The notes under the pieces are model-generated. The model ran no database searches and had not been told where the DNA came from. It saw only the letters and a list, made by a program, of their open reading frames with translations. 64,000 nt of DNA from positions 1 to 64,000 of the forward strand of contig JADKHS010000034.1 of the NCBI GenBank assembly GCA_016721605.1, in the 5' to 3' direction. Shown one piece after another: positions 8,296-17,810 of this stretch; position 1 is the stretch's first letter, and every line of letters begins with the position of its first letter. Made by a program: the position numbers and the translations under genes. This stretch comes from Nitrosomonadales bacterium. GTDB taxonomy: Bacteria > Pseudomonadota > Gammaproteobacteria > Burkholderiales > Gallionellaceae.

Positions 8296-9972
8296 ATGAG
8301 CAGTCACACACAAGCACCCATTCCCCACTTCATCCGCAATATTATTGAGGCCGATCTGGCAAGTGGTAAACATGCAGATGTTGCCACACGCTTCCCACCG
8401 GAGCCGAATGGATATCTGCATATCGGCCATGCCAAGTCTATTTGCCTGAATTTTGGTTTAGCCCTCGAATATCAAGGCCGCTGCAATTTGCGCTTTGACG
8501 ATACAAACCCGGAAAAGGAAAGCGAAGAATACGCGCGCGCTATTCAAGAGGATGTTCAATGGCTGGGCTTTCAATGGCAAGGCGAGGTGCGATGGGCGTC
8601 TGATTACTTCGAACAGCTTTACGGCTTTGCGGTCGAGTTGATCAAGCAGGGCAAGGCTTATGTGGATGATCTCAGTGCTGAGGAAATGCGCGAATATCGT
8701 GGCACGCTTACGCATCCGGGCAAGCCCAGCCCATACCGCGAACGTTCCATAGATGAAAATCTTGACCTGTTTCAGCGCATGCGCGCAGGGGAGTTTGCCG
8801 ATGGCGCCAAGGTGCTTCGCGCTAAAATCGACATGGCTTCTGGCAATATCAATTTGCGCGACCCGGCGATTTACCGCATTCGTCGCGCACACCACATCCG
8901 CACGGGTGATGTTTGGTGCATCTACCCGATGTATGACTACACCCACTGCATTTCCGATGCGCTGGAATGTATTACGCACTCGTTATGTACGCTGGAGTTT
9001 GAAGACCACCGACCCTTGTATGACTGGGTGCTGGATCAGTTGGCTGTACCGTCCCATCCCCGGCAAATTGAATTCTCGCGCCTGGAATTACGCTACACCA
9101 TAACCAGCAAGCGCAAGCTGTTGCAACTTGTCACCGAACAGCATGTATCCGGCTGGGATGATCCACGTATGCCGACCATTATCGGTATGCGCAGACGCGG
9201 ATACACACCGCAAGGCATCCGCGAATTTACGCGCAGGATCGGTATTTCCAAGAGTGAAAACGTGGTTGATATGGCTGTGCTGGAGGCATGCATCCGTGAA
9301 GATTTAGAGGCGCGTGCGGTGCGCGTAATGGCGGTGGTTAAACCGCTGAAGGTCATCATCAGTAATTTTGTGGCGGGCGAAAGTCAATCCCGCGAAGCCG
9401 GCTTTCATCCGGAACACCCAGAATTCGGTAGCCGCATAGTGCCGTTCAGCAAAGAGATTTGGATTGAGGCCGACGATTTTACCGAAAATCCACCCGCAGG
9501 CTGGCAGCGTTTGACACCCGGAGGTGAAGTGCGGTTGCGCTACAGCTATGTGATGCGCTGTGATGAAGTAGTAAAAGATATTGCCGGTAACGTAATCGAA
9601 CTTCGCTGCTCTATTGATCAAGACACGCTGGGCAAAAACCCGGCAGGGCGCAAAGTAAAGGGTGTGATCCACTGGCTGTCCGCTGAACATGCACTGCCTG
9701 CTGAGATTCGTTTGTATGACCGCTTGTTCACCGTGCCGGAACCAGACAACGACAAGACGCGCGATTTCTGTGAATTCATCAACCCAGCGTCACTGACTGT
9801 AGTGCAGGGCTGGGTTGAACCTGCCGTGCGTGACGCGGCACCTGAAACACATTACCAATTTGAGCGTCTCGGATATTTCTGCACCGATCGGCATGAGCAC
9901 GAACCGGGTGGAAAACTGACGTTCAACCGCACCGTGACCCTCAAAGATTCGTGGGCAAAAGATCAAAGTTAA
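8296..9972 (+). CDS. glnS: glutamine--tRNA ligase
   Basis: A 558-residue class I aminoacyl-tRNA synthetase that charges tRNA-Gln in the cytoplasm. The HIGH signature lies in PPEPNGYLHIGHAKSICLNF near residues 34-53. The KMSKS-equivalent loop is RIGISKSENVVD near residue 320. The DDTNPEKE and YDYTHCISDALE segments are characteristic of GlnRS/GluRS, and the all-beta anticodon-binding region follows (ADDFTENPPAGW, LYDRLFTVPEPD). Length is normal and the frame intact. The start ATG 8296 gives the expected N-terminal helix; the upstream Shine-Dalgarno sequence is weak. Upstream lies MITE copy 1 and a small perfect palindrome GCGTGATTATCACGC at 8103-8117. Confidence 0.97.
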   Translation: MSSHTQAPIPHFIRNIIEADLASGKHADVATRFPPEPNGYLHIGHAKSICLNFGLALEYQGRCNLRFDDTNPEKESEEYARAIQEDVQWLGFQWQGEVRWASDYFEQLYGFAVELIKQGKAYVDDLSAEEMREYRGTLTHPGKPSPYRERSIDENLDLFQRMRAGEFADGAKVLRAKIDMASGNINLRDPAIYRIRRAHHIRTGDVWCIYPMYDYTHCISDALECITHSLCTLEFEDHRPLYDWVLDQLAVPSHPRQIEFSRLELRYTITSKRKLLQLVTEQHVSGWDDPRMPTIIGMRRRGYTPQGIREFTRRIGISKSENVVDMAVLEACIREDLEARAVRVMAVVKPLKVIISNFVAGESQSREAGFHPEHPEFGSRIVPFSKEIWIEADDFTENPPAGWQRLTPGGEVRLRYSYVMRCDEVVKDIAGNVIELRCSIDQDTLGKNPAGRKVKGVIHWLSAEHALPAEIRLYDRLFTVPEPDNDKTRDFCEFINPASLTVVQGWVEPAVRDAAPETHYQFERLGYFCTDRHEHEPGGKLTFNRTVTLKDSWAKDQS

Positions 9973-10019
9973 GGTTAAGCACGCGGTATTAATTCATATG
10001 CGTATTGTGGTGTCTGTGG

Positions 10020-10115
10020 ATGAATAATATGGCGGAAGGTAAAATCCGTACAGCATCCAAGCCAGCGTTGCCGGTACGTAGACAATCAAGAAAAGTTTAC
10101 CCTAAAGGTTTTTGA
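10020..10115 (+). CDS. possible 31-residue basic small protein upstream of cysS
   Basis: A short frame MNNMAEGKIRTA... rich in Lys and Arg lies between glnS and cysS. Its TGA (10113-10115) overlaps the cysS ATG (10115) as TGATG, the arrangement used for translational coupling. Its start has no strong ribosome-binding site and no family is recognised. It could be a leader, a small protein, or chance. Confidence 0.25.
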   Translation: MNNMAEGKIRTASKPALPVRRQSRKVYPKGF

Positions 10116-11563
10116 TGCTGAAAATTTACAATACTCTTACCCGCGACAAGCAGGATTTTATTCCCATCGAACCCGGTAAGGTCCGAATGTATGTATGCGG
10201 CATGACGGTATATGACTATTGCCATCTCGGCCATGCGCGGGTGATGGTGGCATTCGACATGGTATATCGCTGGCTTAAGGCGAGCGGGCTGGACGTAACC
10301 TATGTGCGTAATATCACCGATATTGACGACAAAATTATCAAGCGTGCGGCGGAGAATGCTGAATCTATCCATGCGCTCACGCAGCGTTTTATTGATGCGA
10401 TGCATGAGATGAACGCGCATTGGGCATTCTGCCACCGGATTTTTGAACCACGGGCCACTCAATACATACCGCAAATGCTGGACATGATCGCCAGGCTGGA
10501 AGCTAACGGGTTAGCCTATCAAGCAGTTGATGGAGATATGAATTATGCAGTGCGCAAATTTGCCAATTACGGAAAATTATCTGGCAAAACACTGGCGGAT
10601 TTGCGTGCCGGTGAGCGTGTGGAAGTGAATGATGGCAAGCTTGATCCGCTCGATTTCGTATTGTGGAAGCATGCCAAAGAGAGCGAACCAGCCGAAGTGA
10701 AGTGGGATTCTCCTTGGGGGGAAGGGCGTCCTGGTTGGCATATTGAATGTTCGGCGATGAGCCTGGCAACGCTGGGTAAACATTTCGATATTCACGGTGG
10801 GGGGGCTGACTTGCAGTTTCCGCACCACGAAAATGAGATCGCGCAAAGTGAGGGCGCATGCCAGTGCAAGTCTGTGAATGTCTGGATGCACAATGGCTTC
10901 GTGCGCGTAGACAACGAAAAAATGTCGAAAAGCCTCGGTAATTTCTTCACGATCCGTGAGGTGCTGAATAAATATGATGCGGAAGTCGTGCGCTTCTTTA
11001 TCCTGCGCGCGCACTACCGCAGCCAGCTGAATTATTCCGATGCGCATCTGGACGATGCTAAACAGTCATTGAACCGCTTGTACACGGCATTAAGCAAAAT
11101 TGCTGTGCCTATCGAAACGGTTTCAATCGATTGGAACGAGGCTTACTCACAACGTTTTAAAATGGCGATGGACGATGATTTCAACACGCCTGAAGCGATG
11201 GCAGTTCTGTTCGATCTGGCAAATGAGGTGAATCGCAACCAACCAATAGAAGCTGCAAAGAAACTTAAGATGTTAGGTGAAGTGCTTGGCTTGTTGCAGC
11301 AAAATCCTGATGATTATCTGCAAGGACGACATCGTGTCAATGTGAGTGTTTCAGTTACAGGCCTTACAGGCACCACAGGACTAGGTATAGTCGACTTTAC
11401 TCCACTTGGCCTTACTAAGAATGTCGATGCTCTAATTGCCGAACGAACTGCCGCCAAACAATCCAAAAATTTCGCTGAATCCGACCGTATCCGTAAGGAG
11501 CTTTTAGAAGCGGGAATTGTGCTGGAAGACTCTGCATCCGGCACCACTTGGCGACGTTCGTAG
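10115..11563 (+). CDS. cysS: cysteine--tRNA ligase
   Basis: Class I synthetase that charges tRNA-Cys. Motifs in order: the zinc-site Cys in MYVCGMTVYDYCHLGHARV (also the HIGH region), NITDIDDKIIKRA, GWHIECSAMS and FDIHGGGADLQFPHHENE (remaining zinc ligands), and KMSKSLGNFF. Length is 482 residues from ATG 10115, preferred over TTG 10112 because AAAGG lies six bases upstream. Between LQQNPDDYLQG and ALIAERTAAK the protein carries an unusual Val/Ser/Thr/Gly-rich stretch (VSVSVTGLTGTTGLGIVDF) where relatives have a shorter linker. The C-terminal FAESDRIRKELLEAGI matches the family. Confidence 0.96.
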   Translation: MLKIYNTLTRDKQDFIPIEPGKVRMYVCGMTVYDYCHLGHARVMVAFDMVYRWLKASGLDVTYVRNITDIDDKIIKRAAENAESIHALTQRFIDAMHEMNAHWAFCHRIFEPRATQYIPQMLDMIARLEANGLAYQAVDGDMNYAVRKFANYGKLSGKTLADLRAGERVEVNDGKLDPLDFVLWKHAKESEPAEVKWDSPWGEGRPGWHIECSAMSLATLGKHFDIHGGGADLQFPHHENEIAQSEGACQCKSVNVWMHNGFVRVDNEKMSKSLGNFFTIREVLNKYDAEVVRFFILRAHYRSQLNYSDAHLDDAKQSLNRLYTALSKIAVPIETVSIDWNEAYSQRFKMAMDDDFNTPEAMAVLFDLANEVNRNQPIEAAKKLKMLGEVLGLLQQNPDDYLQGRHRVNVSVSVTGLTGTTGLGIVDFTPLGLTKNVDALIAERTAAKQSKNFAESDRIRKELLEAGIVLEDSASGTTWRRS

Positions 11564-11610
11564 GCCTGTCGAAAGATGAATGGGTTTCGACAAGCCCAAC
11601 CCGAACGGGG
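11563..11610. repeat. REP-like intergenic hairpin after cysS
   Basis: GGCCTGTCGAAA (11563-11574) and TTTCGACAAGCC (11585-11596) pair with one mismatch, followed by CAACCCGAACGGGG. This resembles the TTCGACAAGCTCAGCCCGAACGG type of intergenic repeat seen in many beta- and gammaproteobacteria. It directly follows the cysS stop and may aid termination or RNA stability. Confidence 0.5.
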
Positions 11611-11790
11611 TTAATATTTCGTCATGCCAGATCAATAGTTTAAACAAATATAGTAGTAGTTAAGTATTTAGGATATAACGACTCGAAGACAGAGAACAAG
11701 AGGGACTGACAGGCTACTAGGAATTGCATAGGATTCTGATTAGAATGTAGCACCGCGTTGATTAAAATGTAATTTTAAGTGTAACGACAA

Positions 11791-12237
11791 ATGCAATTTA
11801 CCCACTTTACCGATTATTCATTACGTACCTTAATTTACTTAGGCGCACAGCAAAACATGTTGGCTACGATCAGCGATGTTGCTGCGAAATATGGTATTTC
11901 GCAGAGTCACTTAACGAAAGTCGTACACCAACTGGCCAATCGCGGCTATATTCAAACCACGCGCGGCAAGGGTGGAGGAATGCGCTTGGCGCGCTTACCA
12001 CAATTGATCAACATCGGGGATGTAGTGCGCGATATGGAAGAAAATATCAATTTGGTCGAATGTTTCAATGCAAAAAAGCAAGGTTGCCCATTACTACCCG
12101 CGTGTATCCTCAAATCAGTGCTAGCAGAAGCGAGCAAAAATTTCTTTGCCACTTTAGACCGCTATACTCTCGCAGACTTATTGACTAATCAATCATCTCT
12201 GAAAAAAATGCCTGAACTCCAAAAAAGCCCGCATTAA
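11791..12237 (+). CDS. nsrR: Rrf2-family repressor, NsrR-like nitric-oxide sensor
   Basis: A 148-residue Rrf2 protein. The N-terminus FTHFTDYSLRTLIYLG and the winged helix (ISQSHLTKVVHQLANRGYIQ, RGKGGGMRLA) bind DNA. The cluster-ligand region has three cysteines spaced as in NsrR (VECFNAKKQGCPLLPAC) rather than the IscR pattern. In the known family, the Fe-S cluster reacts with NO and derepresses genes for NO and nitrite metabolism. Here a candidate target site precedes the multicopper oxidase/nirK cluster at 57.9 kb. The gene stands alone between cysS and a strong palindrome; its ribosome-binding site is weak. Family assignment is firm; the NsrR subtype is likely. Confidence 0.82.
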   Translation: MQFTHFTDYSLRTLIYLGAQQNMLATISDVAAKYGISQSHLTKVVHQLANRGYIQTTRGKGGGMRLARLPQLINIGDVVRDMEENINLVECFNAKKQGCPLLPACILKSVLAEASKNFFATLDRYTLADLLTNQSSLKKMPELQKSPH

Positions 12238-12304
12238 GGCCAATCTTTAAGATTTATTGTTGGCGTCTTAGCTCACCCTAGGGTCACAATAAAAAACCCA
12301 ACGA

Positions 12305-12360
12305 AATAAACCCAGATGGTCCATTGGAAGCACGAATCCAATGGGCCATCTGGGTTTATT
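12305..12360 (+). terminator. 24-bp-stem palindrome downstream of nsrR (probable bidirectional terminator)
   Basis: The left arm 12305-12328 (starts AATAAACCCAGATGG) and right arm 12337-12360 (ends CCATCTGGGTTTATT) pair over 24 positions with a single G-T wobble, around an 8-base loop. An A-rich left edge and T-rich right edge allow termination in either direction. Its length is unusual for a plain terminator. Confidence 0.6.
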
Positions 12361-12450
12361 AATACATAGCTATCGCTACACAGCAACGGTACAAGGGTCA
12401 ATAGCAACAAAATTACTGATAGCCGCTTCGTGCTAAAAGAAGTTTTTATG

Positions 12451-12480
12451 TTTTATTCAATACCCAAGTATTGAATAAAA
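12451..12480. repeat. perfect 13-bp inverted repeat upstream of the delta-60 protein
   Basis: TTTTATTCAATAC and GTATTGAATAAAA flank a CCAA loop. The AT-rich arms and tight loop fit either an operator or a transcript hairpin. No T tract of terminator type follows. Confidence 0.5.
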
Positions 12481-12680
12481 GTGGTTAAAAACACCTAGTC
12501 GTTCACCACGAAAAATGTACAAAGGATCACTTATTGTCGGCGTATAAACGTTCAACAAGACGTAATAAGTTTTCCTATCCCATGGGACATTCCTTGCTAG
12601 ACTCTAACGGCTGGCACCCATCAACATTACGGGGTAGAACGTTTCTGGTTTCGACTCTAATTGCATATTGATAAGGGAAA

Positions 12681-15646
12681 ATGATGTCGAGCTTACTGAA
12701 GGTATTAGGGACGATGGCAAATGAAAAAATATTCGCGATACTTTTTGCGCTCATCGCGTTAAATGTCACGATGTTTGAAGCGCACGCAGCGCCGGTGCTC
12801 GACAGTTCGTTTGGAAGCAGCGGCATCGTGCGCATCGGGGTGCCCGCCGGCACGGAATATACGCCATCCGCATCTGCTCTGCAGCGCGACGGCAAGTTGC
12901 TACTTGCCGGCTTTACGTCGGAACGGCAATCACACGCTTTTGTTCTCCGACTACTTCCAAATGGCGTTCCTGATGCCACGTTCGGCCAAAATGGCGTTGC
13001 CTTATTTAATCTGCCCAATGTTTACGCAGTCCAACAACTCGAGCAGGGTACTGATGGATTCATACTGATAAATGGAGCTAGCCCAAACGGCCTTGTACTG
13101 ACCGGCTAACAGCGACCGGCGTCTTCGACACCAGTTTTGGTATGCAAGGTTTCTTCAGTGCGGAAATAGGCCCGGCGCGCTTCGTGCAACAGCCGGACGG
13201 CGATCTATTGATCGTCTCGGACGCCACACAAGGGTCGCAATTTGCATTGCGACTTACACGCCTTAACCCAGCTGGCGTGCGTGATTCGACCTATGCACCA
13301 AACGGCGAAAAGATACTCAGCGGCCTGCCCCCGAATTTGGGATGATCTCAGACGCTCCTATTGTCGCCGAGCCGGATGGCGGGTTTACAGTGATGGCAAA
13401 AACGACCCTTAACAACAGCGGTGGCACTTATCTGCTGGTTAGCGTGACGGCCGCCAGTACACTCAATTTTGGCTTTGGAAATGGTGGCTTAGTCTCGGGG
13501 TACGACGTGGGCAATCCCTTCGATGTTCCGGTCACAATGGTGCGCACCAGTAATGGTGGGTTACTTCTGATGGGCGATGCTCCGTCCCAAGCAAGCGGCA
13601 CAGTCGTGCTGTGGCGAGTCACTGCTGGCGGTTTAGCCGATACGTCTCTCGGCACTACCGGTCGACTTGAGATTGATAGTGGCAGCTTCCCTAGTTTCAC
13701 TTTGCGATTGACAGTATTGAGCGATGGCGGTATCGCATTAGTCAACTCCGTCAACAATGACGGGGCCATCACTGCGCGCGTGCGTCATTTTAATGCCAGC
13801 GGAATTCTGGATAGCGCTTTTGGTACTGCGGGCAGCACGATGATTGCACTTGCCGGCTATAGCAGGTTCGCCGCCATAAGTATCCTGCCAAATGACGCAG
13901 GCGGCTTGTTGATACCAGCAAGTGTCACTCGGACCCTTACATGCGGCTTCACTTGCTTACCTCGCGGCGAGAATGCTGGCATCGCAAACCTCGATAGAAA
14001 CGGCCATCTCCAAACCAGCTATGGCCGAGGCGATGGCTTCGCTGTCGGTGTCGTGAACATCGCTGAATATAGCAACGACAAAGTTGACGCGATACTGGTT
14101 GAAACTTCGGGCAAAATTGTGCTTGCAGGTAGTTCAGTTGCAGACGCAACCATTGATTATTTGCTTGAACGCCTAACGACAAATGGTTCCCCGACATTGC
14201 ATTTGGACGAACGGGCGAGCACCGAGGCAATACATCAGGTTCAAGGGTAAGGTGCGTGCAGCTTCACAAAAAAGCGGGGCGATAACGGTCGTGACCGGAA
14301 CCGCAGCAGGATCTTTTGGCCAGGTCGGCACCGTCACGGCATTTCGACTTGACTCTGCCGGAATACTCCTCGCCGGATTCGCCCCCAGTCTCACATCACC
14401 GTCATCAGCTAATACGGATATTGCATTGGGTGTTCGTCCCGATGGGCACTTGCTTTACGGAACGACAACGAGCGGCGGAACCGCAGTTTTGCAGCAGACA
14501 ATGCCGGATGGAACGCCTGACTTGAATTTTGGCACAAGCGGTAAAATCGAGTTTGCGTTGTCTGCCGGGGAGCAATCGCTTCATGCGGAGTTGGTTTTGC
14601 TTGGAGACGGCTCAGTGGTTTTTGCCGTACTGACAACTCAGAATCTGCGTCTCTACAAGGTAGATTCACATGGGTTGCCAGTAGTTTTGTTTGGGGCGGG
14701 CGGTCAGTTTGCCTATGCCGCGGATTTTGCCAATGCATTCGCCATTGGAATACCATTTTCTCTGCTCTCACTGAGCGATGGCTCGCTGTTGGCTGGCATT
14801 CACAACAGACCATCCGGTTCATCAATCGAATCACTGATCGTGATTCGGATTTCCAACAATGGCGTACTGATCGGGGCGAATAATTTGTTGGCTGATCAAA
14901 GTTCTAACACTTGGAATTTTGCTGTACTGCCCGATGCCAGTGTAATGATAGCGCGCAGCCGTAGCGATCTTACGACAAGATCGGCAGCGCTATATCGCCT
15001 GCTTCCGAATAACAGCTTTGACACAAGTTTTGGCGTCGATGGGGCGTATCCGCTACCCGGCATGTTGAGCGTTGATGCGCTGGCGCTCGATTCCCCTCGT
15101 TTGCTCGTTGCGGGGCAGGATGCGACGAGTGCCGTTCTGGCTCGCTATAATCTGAGCGGAGCGCTTGTTAGTATGCCCGTCGTTGAGTTCTACAACACCC
15201 ACCTGGATCATTATTTCATCACCGCCGACGCCAATGAGGCTGCGGGCATCGACGGCGGGAGCGCGGGACCCGGCTGGGTTCGCACTGGCAATAGTTTCAA
15301 GTCGGGCGGCAGTACGCCCGTTTGTCGATTCTACGGCAGTCAAGTCCCCGGCCCCAATTCGCATTTCTATACATTGGCGGGTTTTGAATGTGATGGCCTT
15401 AAGCAGCTTCAGGCCATTACGCCCGCCACGCAGAAGCGCTGGAATTTTGAAAGCCTGGATTTCATTTCGACTCCACCAACCAATGGTATATGTCCGACCG
15501 GGACAGTGCCGGTCTATCGAGCCTATAACAATGGGTTTGCCCGCGGTATCGACAGCAATCATCGCTTTTCTAGTGAGGCGGCCGCCATCCAGGAAGTCGT
15601 CACGCGCGGCTGGATCAATGAAGGTGTGGCTATGTGTGCTCCCTAA
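12681..15646 (+). CDS. large secreted delta-60 repeat protein with DUF5648-type C-terminus, frameshifted
   Basis: Four frames make one protein of about 985 residues; one-base indels near 13100, 13335 and 14245 join them. After a signal peptide (IFAILFALIALNVTMFEAHA) the protein has about eleven delta-60 repeats, each marked by a D-x-x-F-G-x-x-G core: LDSSFGSSGI, PDATFGQNGV, FDTSFGMQGF, LDSAFGTAGS, PDLNFGTSGK, FDTSFGVDGA and others. Such repeats of about 55 residues probably form beta-propellers. The last 160 residues match DUF5648 (VVEFYNTHLDHYFITAD, NSHFYTLAGFECD, VPVYRAYNNG), with paired Cys. Function is unknown; secreted, possibly adhesive or carbohydrate-related. It lies among other surface genes. 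Confidence 0.75.
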
Positions 15647-15801
15647 AGCCAGGAAGTTGAATTACGGACTGAGCGTCCAGATACACGTCGCTTAAACGAT
15701 GTGTCCTAAGGTGCCATGTTAGGCGGACAACTCATCGTGTGGCATATTGTCGCAGCTAAAGCCGGTGGTTTAAACCTTGTGATTAACAAAGACGAAAGTT
15801 T

Positions 15802-16656
15802 ATGAAGAAATCGAACTCCTTCGAACTGATTTTGGCATCAGCGATATATATATTGGTGGCCAGCGCAAATGCAACGCCCGTGAACAAACCCCAGGGAGAT
15901 AACGTTCAGCAACCCCAAGGGACAAGCATACAAAAGCTGGCCCAAGAAACCGTGATAACAACGGATGGGGAATTAACAAAGCTTGCGGCAAACCATAGTG
16001 GTAATTGTAATGCCGCGCCTGACCCTGCAAAAACGCAATACATTATTGGCTATGGCAGCTTGATGCAAGATGAATCACGTAAACGAACGACGCCCAACGC
16101 CCACATTGCTTATCCCGTTAAGGTCAATGGGTATCAACGTGGTTGGTTTACTAAAGGCAGCGGGGTTGGTTTTAGCACCACTTTTTTGGGGGTCGTACAG
16201 AGCAAAGAGAGTGTGCTGAATGCCGCAATTTATATTATCGATGCAACAGAAATTACCACTATGGATAAACGGGAATTTTCTTATTGTCGATTAGCAGTGG
16301 AACCAGAAAACTATTCCTTACTTAAGCAAGACACTCCGCTGTCGCCCGGGCAAGCCTGGATATACGTCAATAAACCAGACACCATTGCTACAACGAACAA
16401 ACGCTATCCCATTGTTCAATCTTATGTGGATATTTTTTTATCCGGTTGCCTGGAACTGGAACAACGTTTTGAACTAAAAGATTTTGCCAAGCAATGTCTT
16501 TTTACCACGAGCAATTGATCAACTCAGTGGGTAAATGATCGCATTTACCCACGGCGTCCTTTTATCTATCAACCAAAAGCCGGGCGAATTGACCAGCTTC
16601 TCAAAGAACATCTACCACAGTATTTTCAGCATATCCGTATTGAGCAATCGGAATAA
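15802..16656 (+). CDS. secreted gamma-glutamylcyclotransferase-like protein with an in-frame TGA
   Basis: Signal peptide (LILASAIYILVASANA), then a linker and a GGCT-like fold marked by the substrate-loop signature IIGYGSLMQDESR. The frame stops at TGA 16516-16518, after CLFTTSN. The same frame, without any shift, then continues with convincing family sequence (STQWVNDRIYPRRPFIYQP, AGRIDQLLKEHLPQYFQ) to TAA 16654-16656. The TGA most likely replaces a Trp codon (TGG), as a nonsense mutation or a base error. Members of this fold act on gamma-glutamyl amines or peptides; the substrate of this exported form is unknown. Confidence 0.7.
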
Positions 16657-16710
16657 TCGTGCCAAAATTTTTCTAGTACATTACGAAAAAACCATAAGAT
16701 GGTTACCCCT

Positions 16711-17505
16711 TTACTTTTCAGGTAGCTCACTCTTATTGGCACTCCAGTAGGTGATGGGGCTCCAGAACGACGGCCCTTCGTTACCGATTGGCCCGACGTC
16801 GCAATTACCGCAGACAGACATTGCTACGCGATTATCTGTCTGCTCCTGCTTAAATTTACGACGTGCTTCGCCGACTAAAATGTCACTGAATTTCTGTGTC
16901 ATGAGATTGCCCAATACACCAGCTTTCGGATGCATACAACAAGGTACCACCGTACCATCGGCATCAACATATAGCTGATTGATTTCACCAAACCAGGGAT
17001 GTGCATCGAATTCTTTTGCGTCCGCCACAAATGTACAAGAACCGCGTGGCACCGTGAGCGAGCGCCCGGTCTTATTCTCCTGTGCTTGCGGCAGCTTTCC
17101 CCACTTCGACGGCGGGCGTAAATGCTCGTAGCTTTCTGGCGTGCCATTACCATCGCAACTCACAAACAGCTTGGTGACAACCTCTAACTTAAGCATCTCC
17201 TCAAAGTCGTCCCAATAAACTTTTTGAGCGTTGGTGCTGATTTCGACGACAGACACCTTCCAGCTCTGCTTAGGAATTTGCGCAACGATCGACGAAAGTT
17301 GCTTATGCAACAAAGGCTCTCCGTAATTAAAAAGACGCAACGAGTGGATACGCTCGACATCCATGTTGCCCAGGCAGCGTGCAAAATCATCTACCGAGAT
17401 ACGATAGATTTCTGGCTCCAGCGTCGAATTTGGACAGCCTACACATTTTAACTGGCAGCCGTGTACGATATCAAAATGAACGGAGTAGAGGTGCTTCGGG
17501 TGCAT
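16711..17505 (-). CDS. radical SAM protein with SPASM-type C-terminal cluster domain
   Basis: The CxxxCxxC cluster motif is CQLKCVGCP, right after HFDIVHG near the N-terminus. FNYGEPLLH corresponds to the SAM-binding GGEP region. The C-terminal part resembles SPASM domains, with Cys residues in RGSCTFVA, VPCCMHPKAG and SVCGNCDVGP, and the GVLGNLMTQKFSDI stretch typical of them. Start MHPKHLYSV at 17505 is chosen because AAGGAG lies just upstream; an in-frame ATG at 17550 lacks one. Relatives modify peptides or act in surface-polysaccharide loci; the nearby Wzm/Wzt genes favour the latter. The segment after HLRPPSKWG looks shorter than in relatives, so a small deletion is possible. Confidence 0.8.
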   Translation of the reverse strand: MHPKHLYSVHFDIVHGCQLKCVGCPNSTLEPEIYRISVDDFARCLGNMDVERIHSLRLFNYGEPLLHKQLSSIVAQIPKQSWKVSVVEISTNAQKVYWDDFEEMLKLEVVTKLFVSCDGNGTPESYEHLRPPSKWGKLPQAQENKTGRSLTVPRGSCTFVADAKEFDAHPWFGEINQLYVDADGTVVPCCMHPKAGVLGNLMTQKFSDILVGEARRKFKQEQTDNRVAMSVCGNCDVGPIGNEGPSFWSPITYWSANKSELPEK

Positions 17506-17810
17506 ATAACTCCTTGTAAATATAAAAAACCAATTCAGTGAAGTGGCCAACAGAGACCATTCCCCTCAGTAAGCCATTTTCAGCGCCATCAACGGACGGT
17601 TCCGGCGTACAAATCAGCGCTGATCATACAAATGCGCTTTCGTACCACACTCGCTGCGTTGCGGCACTAACCAGCATTTTACCGATCAGAAAAATTAATT
17701 TCCAAAGCATAAAGTAACCTGATAAAACAGATATTACACAAATCGTACATGCCAATTGTGGAGCATCTATTATGTAAAAATAACAACCCGCACCATTTCC
17801 TCACCCAAGT

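Larger units (their letters stand above)
12238..12680. other. 443-bp intergenic region with two strong palindromes
   Basis: No gene is seen between nsrR and the delta-60 repeat protein. The region contains the two inverted repeats listed separately (12305-12360 and 12451-12480) and otherwise AT-rich unannotated sequence. Confidence 0.5.
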
